Positions 5,759 to 7,762 of a DNA stretch of 7,762 bases are shown here, piece by piece (within the stretch, counting starts at the first letter, position 1; each line of letters starts with the position of its first letter). The notes below the pieces were generated by a model. It was given only the letters and a program-made list of their open reading frames with translations, ran no database searches and was not told where the DNA came from. The stretch comes from Dysgonomonas sp. Lineage in GTDB: Bacteria > Bacteroidota > Bacteroidia > Bacteroidales > Dysgonomonadaceae. The translations under genes and the position numbers were made by a program. Location of the stretch: NCBI GenBank assembly GCA_003523545.1, contig DQAM01000343.1, positions 1 to 7,762 on the forward strand, in the 5' to 3' direction.

Positions 5759-6076
5759 TTACATAAAACCTAATTCCAACTTAGCTTCATCACTCAGCAT
5801 ATCCTTGTCCCATGGAGGGTCGAACGTCAGTTCAACTACAACATTATTGATTCCGGGTATCGATTCCAGTTTAAAACGGACATCTTCGAGAATAAAATCA
5901 GCTGCCGGACAATTGGGAGCTGTCAATGTCATCGTAATAGTTACATTTTTATCGTCGTCTATATCCACACTATAGATCAGGCCCAGATCGTAAATATTAA
6001 CAGGTATTTCGGGATCGTATACTGTTTTGAGCATACGAACGATTTCTTCTTCAAATTTCAGTAAGTCTGTACTCAT
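5759..6076 (-). CDS. Fe-S cluster assembly factor, SufT/MIP18 (DUF59) family
   Basis: A 105-residue single-domain protein of the MIP18/PaaD-like family that helps mature iron-sulfur proteins in the cytoplasm. The signature DPEIPVNIYDLGLIY spans 21-35 and the motif TAPNCPAAD follows at 52-60, with the conserved cysteine at 56. A helix follows, then a GINNVVVELTFDPPWDKDMLSDEAKLELG tail (75-103) typical of the family, ending close to the C-terminus. The length is normal. It lies between the FAD oxidoreductase and lpxH with gaps of 8 and 2 bases. Its work has no obvious link to either, so co-transcription is probably for expression level rather than pathway. A specific symbol such as sufT is not assigned because several paralogues exist. 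Confidence 0.9.
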   Translation of the reverse strand: MSTDLLKFEEEIVRMLKTVYDPEIPVNIYDLGLIYSVDIDDDKNVTITMTLTAPNCPAADFILEDVRFKLESIPGINNVVVELTFDPPWDKDMLSDEAKLELGFM

Positions 6077-6084
6077 TTTTCTTT

Positions 6085-7335
6085 TTATTTAAAAGTTTCA
6101 ACCATATTCATGGCTGCTTCTATACATTTATCCATATTATAATATTCCCATTCGGCAAACCGGCCCAATAAATATATGTTTTCTTTTTCGAAAATGTTTT
6201 TTGCTTTAGTTATCAGCTGCTTCGTATCCTTATCATGTATAACGTACGAGTTGGCTTCATAGTTGTAAGCGATAGGACTCAGGTTTCCCGGCAGTTTCTT
6301 TATTTCCTGCAGCATATCTTCATATTCGGTCTTTCCGGAAAATTCTACAACACAGGTCTTGCGTTTATGGCTTCCGTTGTTTGCCGGAGAGAAGTTACCT
6401 GTATAAATTATACGGTGTGCGCGGGTAAACTCTTCAGGGATATATAACCACGAATAATCATTACCATCCGTTTCACACAACAGATTAGACGTACCGTTCG
6501 AACGGAAAGCTTTTATTTTATCTATATCCAGTTCGCCATCCAGCATTTTTTCCATATAACCGGGCATTTTACGTATATCTCCGCAGTATATTATTTTGTC
6601 AAAACCGGATTCGTTGCCGATAGTATATTTATCGTCTTCGCGGAAAATATAATAGATGTCTGAATCCACTCTTATATCCAATCCTGAGGACAATCTGTCT
6701 ACTATAAACTGCGAACCGCCTGTTTTAGGATAGAAGAAAGTTGAATGTACCATCTGGTCTTCTTCTTCCCTGACAATATTACTAATAACTATTTCTTCAA
6801 AATCGGGCATCGGAAGTTTCCCTTCGAGCCAGGGCATAGGTACCGTAGAAAGATCGGTGCGCCAGATTTTTTTATTATAAGGCTGAAAATATATCTTGTA
6901 CAAGGTTTCCCCAAAATTATTTTTAAGGAATTCTTCAAAATCAGGATAATCGAAAGGAGGTATGGATTCTTTTTTCTGAAGAACCGCCAGTTCTTTTATT
7001 ATCTGGGATACTGTATTCTTATCCAGATTGTAAATATAATTTTCAATAGGATAACCAATAATCTTATCCCGAAACAGAATCTTAGAGTTCCTTTTAACCT
7101 TCAAAAACTCATTATCTCTATCGAAGTAAGACCAGAACCAATCCAAAACTTTTTGGTTTCTTGAATTAAATACATGACCACCTACTTTGTGAAAAAGCAC
7201 AGTGTCTACAACATCACATTTGATAAGCCCGCCCTGTCTGTTCTGCTTTTCAAAAAGAACAACCTGATGATTATCTTTCAACAAATTTGCAGTAGATAAT
7301 CCAGAAATACCTGTACCGATTATTGCTATTTTCAT
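6085..7335 (-). CDS. FAD-dependent oxidoreductase related to UDP-galactopyranose mutase / protoporphyrinogen oxidase
   Basis: A 416-residue flavoprotein. The N-terminus is a Rossmann dinucleotide site (IAIIGTGISGLSTANLL, Gly7-x-Gly9-x-x-Gly12) with the ribose-binding glutamate at 29 (FEK). Further motifs recall the mutase superfamily: GGHVFN (52-57), YPIEN (95-99), and GETLYKIYFQPYNKKIW (142-158). At the C-terminus GRFAEWEYYNMDKCIEAAM (391-409) resembles the mutase FAD-contact motif that reads GRxxxYxYxDMD. Close relatives are often annotated as protoporphyrinogen oxidase-like but occur in surface-glycan loci, so sugar-nucleotide or glycan chemistry is more likely than haem synthesis. The actual substrate is unknown. 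It starts 3 bases after the upstream gene's stop, which shows co-transcription. Confidence 0.8.
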   Translation of the reverse strand: MKIAIIGTGISGLSTANLLKDNHQVVLFEKQNRQGGLIKCDVVDTVLFHKVGGHVFNSRNQKVLDWFWSYFDRDNEFLKVKRNSKILFRDKIIGYPIENYIYNLDKNTVSQIIKELAVLQKKESIPPFDYPDFEEFLKNNFGETLYKIYFQPYNKKIWRTDLSTVPMPWLEGKLPMPDFEEIVISNIVREEEDQMVHSTFFYPKTGGSQFIVDRLSSGLDIRVDSDIYYIFREDDKYTIGNESGFDKIIYCGDIRKMPGYMEKMLDGELDIDKIKAFRSNGTSNLLCETDGNDYSWLYIPEEFTRAHRIIYTGNFSPANNGSHKRKTCVVEFSGKTEYEDMLQEIKKLPGNLSPIAYNYEANSYVIHDKDTKQLITKAKNIFEKENIYLLGRFAEWEYYNMDKCIEAAMNMVETFK

Positions 7336-7338
7336 ATC

Positions 7339-7762
7339 TTAGTTTTTATTCCATTTGGATAATTTCACAGGATGAACATATAGAATATCATCCGGAAAAT
7401 TATTAACTAGATTATCAAAAGATAAATTATACTTTTTTTCGAACTTTACCCGGTCGTCATCCCACAAGAGTAAAGCCTTTTTATCGAGATCATTCTGTGT
7501 CACTACTTTCTTACAAACTAAAAGCATGATAGTCGGAACCGCATATTCGACAAACATTCTTGCCGCCGCAAACAAACCACAATAACGGGCAAACTGATCG
7601 AAATCAGTTTTAGGTAAAATGAGAAGATCGGAAAAACCGTTTACCATAGGAAATGCGACTTCCACTTTTTCTTGCTTAAGTAATTCCTTTACTTCCTTGA
7701 TACGTTTCTTATAAAAGTATTCTCCTATCAATCCTTTTTTAAAATCTGTACGCTTAGGCGGC
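7339..7762 (-). CDS. Unrecognised protein, C-terminal part only (cut by window edge)
   Basis: The frame stays open to the last base of the window. A TTG codon at 7729-7731 could be called a start, but in-frame codons continue upstream (reading PPKRTDFKKG just before it), so the real start is probably outside and about 140 residues are visible. The visible part has a basic helix near the beginning (KKRIKEVKELLKQEKVEV), a segment FPMVNGFSDLLILPK, a mildly hydrophobic AARMFVEYAVPTIMLLV, and an ending YVHPVKLSKWNKN. The last motif recalls C-termini of uncharacterised Bacteroidetes proteins in surface-glycan gene clusters; this is a weak memory match. It is the first visible gene of the operon, so the promoter lies to the right of the window. 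Confidence 0.65.
   Translation of the reverse strand, partial: PPKRTDFKKGLIGEYFYKKRIKEVKELLKQEKVEVAFPMVNGFSDLLILPKTDFDQFARYCGLFAAARMFVEYAVPTIMLLVCKKVVTQNDLDKKALLLWDDDRVKFEKKYNLSFDNLVNNFPDDILYVHPVKLSKWNKN

Noticed and set aside
6745..7164. A 139-residue plus-strand open frame opposite the FAD oxidoreductase gene
   Set aside because: It is rich in Phe, Ile, Tyr and Arg as expected from the antisense of a real gene, has no recognisable motif, and lies wholly inside a well-supported coding region.
7729..7731. TTG as the start of the last minus-strand gene
   Set aside because: The frame continues without a stop to the window edge and the upstream codons look coding, so the gene is more likely cut by the edge.

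Overview
The window looks like a piece of a Bacteroidales chromosome (a Dysgonomonas- or Parabacteroides-like genome is the best guess, from sequence character only). The reasons are low GC, a promoter of the Bacteroidetes type (TTTG, 19-base spacer, TAnnTTTG), genes without clear Shine-Dalgarno sites, lipoproteins with typical lipoboxes, a GH123/DUF4091 glycosidase-like lipoprotein, a Bacteroidetes-type LpxH and an IS1595-family transposase.

Left part (1-2100): an imperfect palindromic intergenic repeat lies at the edge. It is followed by a monocistronic minus-strand gene for a secreted lipoprotein with GH123-like catalytic features. This gene has its own recognisable promoter, a pair of direct repeats in its leader and a strong terminator.

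Middle part (2100-4890): this is an accessory-looking patch of short, poorly conserved genes. It holds a two-gene minus-strand unit (small lipoprotein and small membrane-anchored protein) with its own terminator, and a 171-bp imperfect palindrome of unknown role. It also holds a 49-residue plus-strand ORF that ends tail-to-tail inside a 62-residue minus-strand ORF. Last comes a plus-strand IS1595-type transposase followed 4 bases later by a 123-residue gene that looks like a shortened RhuM-type protein. Candidate terminal inverted repeats bracket the transposase and its companion, but they are weak.

Right part (4840-7762): this is a tight minus-strand housekeeping and envelope operon with gaps of 2 to 8 bases. 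In transcription order it contains an unrecognised gene cut by the window edge, a UDP-galactopyranose-mutase-like FAD oxidoreductase, a SufT/MIP18-type Fe-S assembly factor, and the lipid A enzyme LpxH with an unusual low-complexity insertion. It ends at a stem-loop terminator next to the transposase unit. LpxH and the FAD protein suggest a link to surface glycolipids; the Fe-S gene is probably only a co-transcribed neighbour.

No tRNA, rRNA, CRISPR array or known riboswitch was recognised. The most unusual items are the large palindrome, the companion gene of the transposase and the insertion in LpxH.
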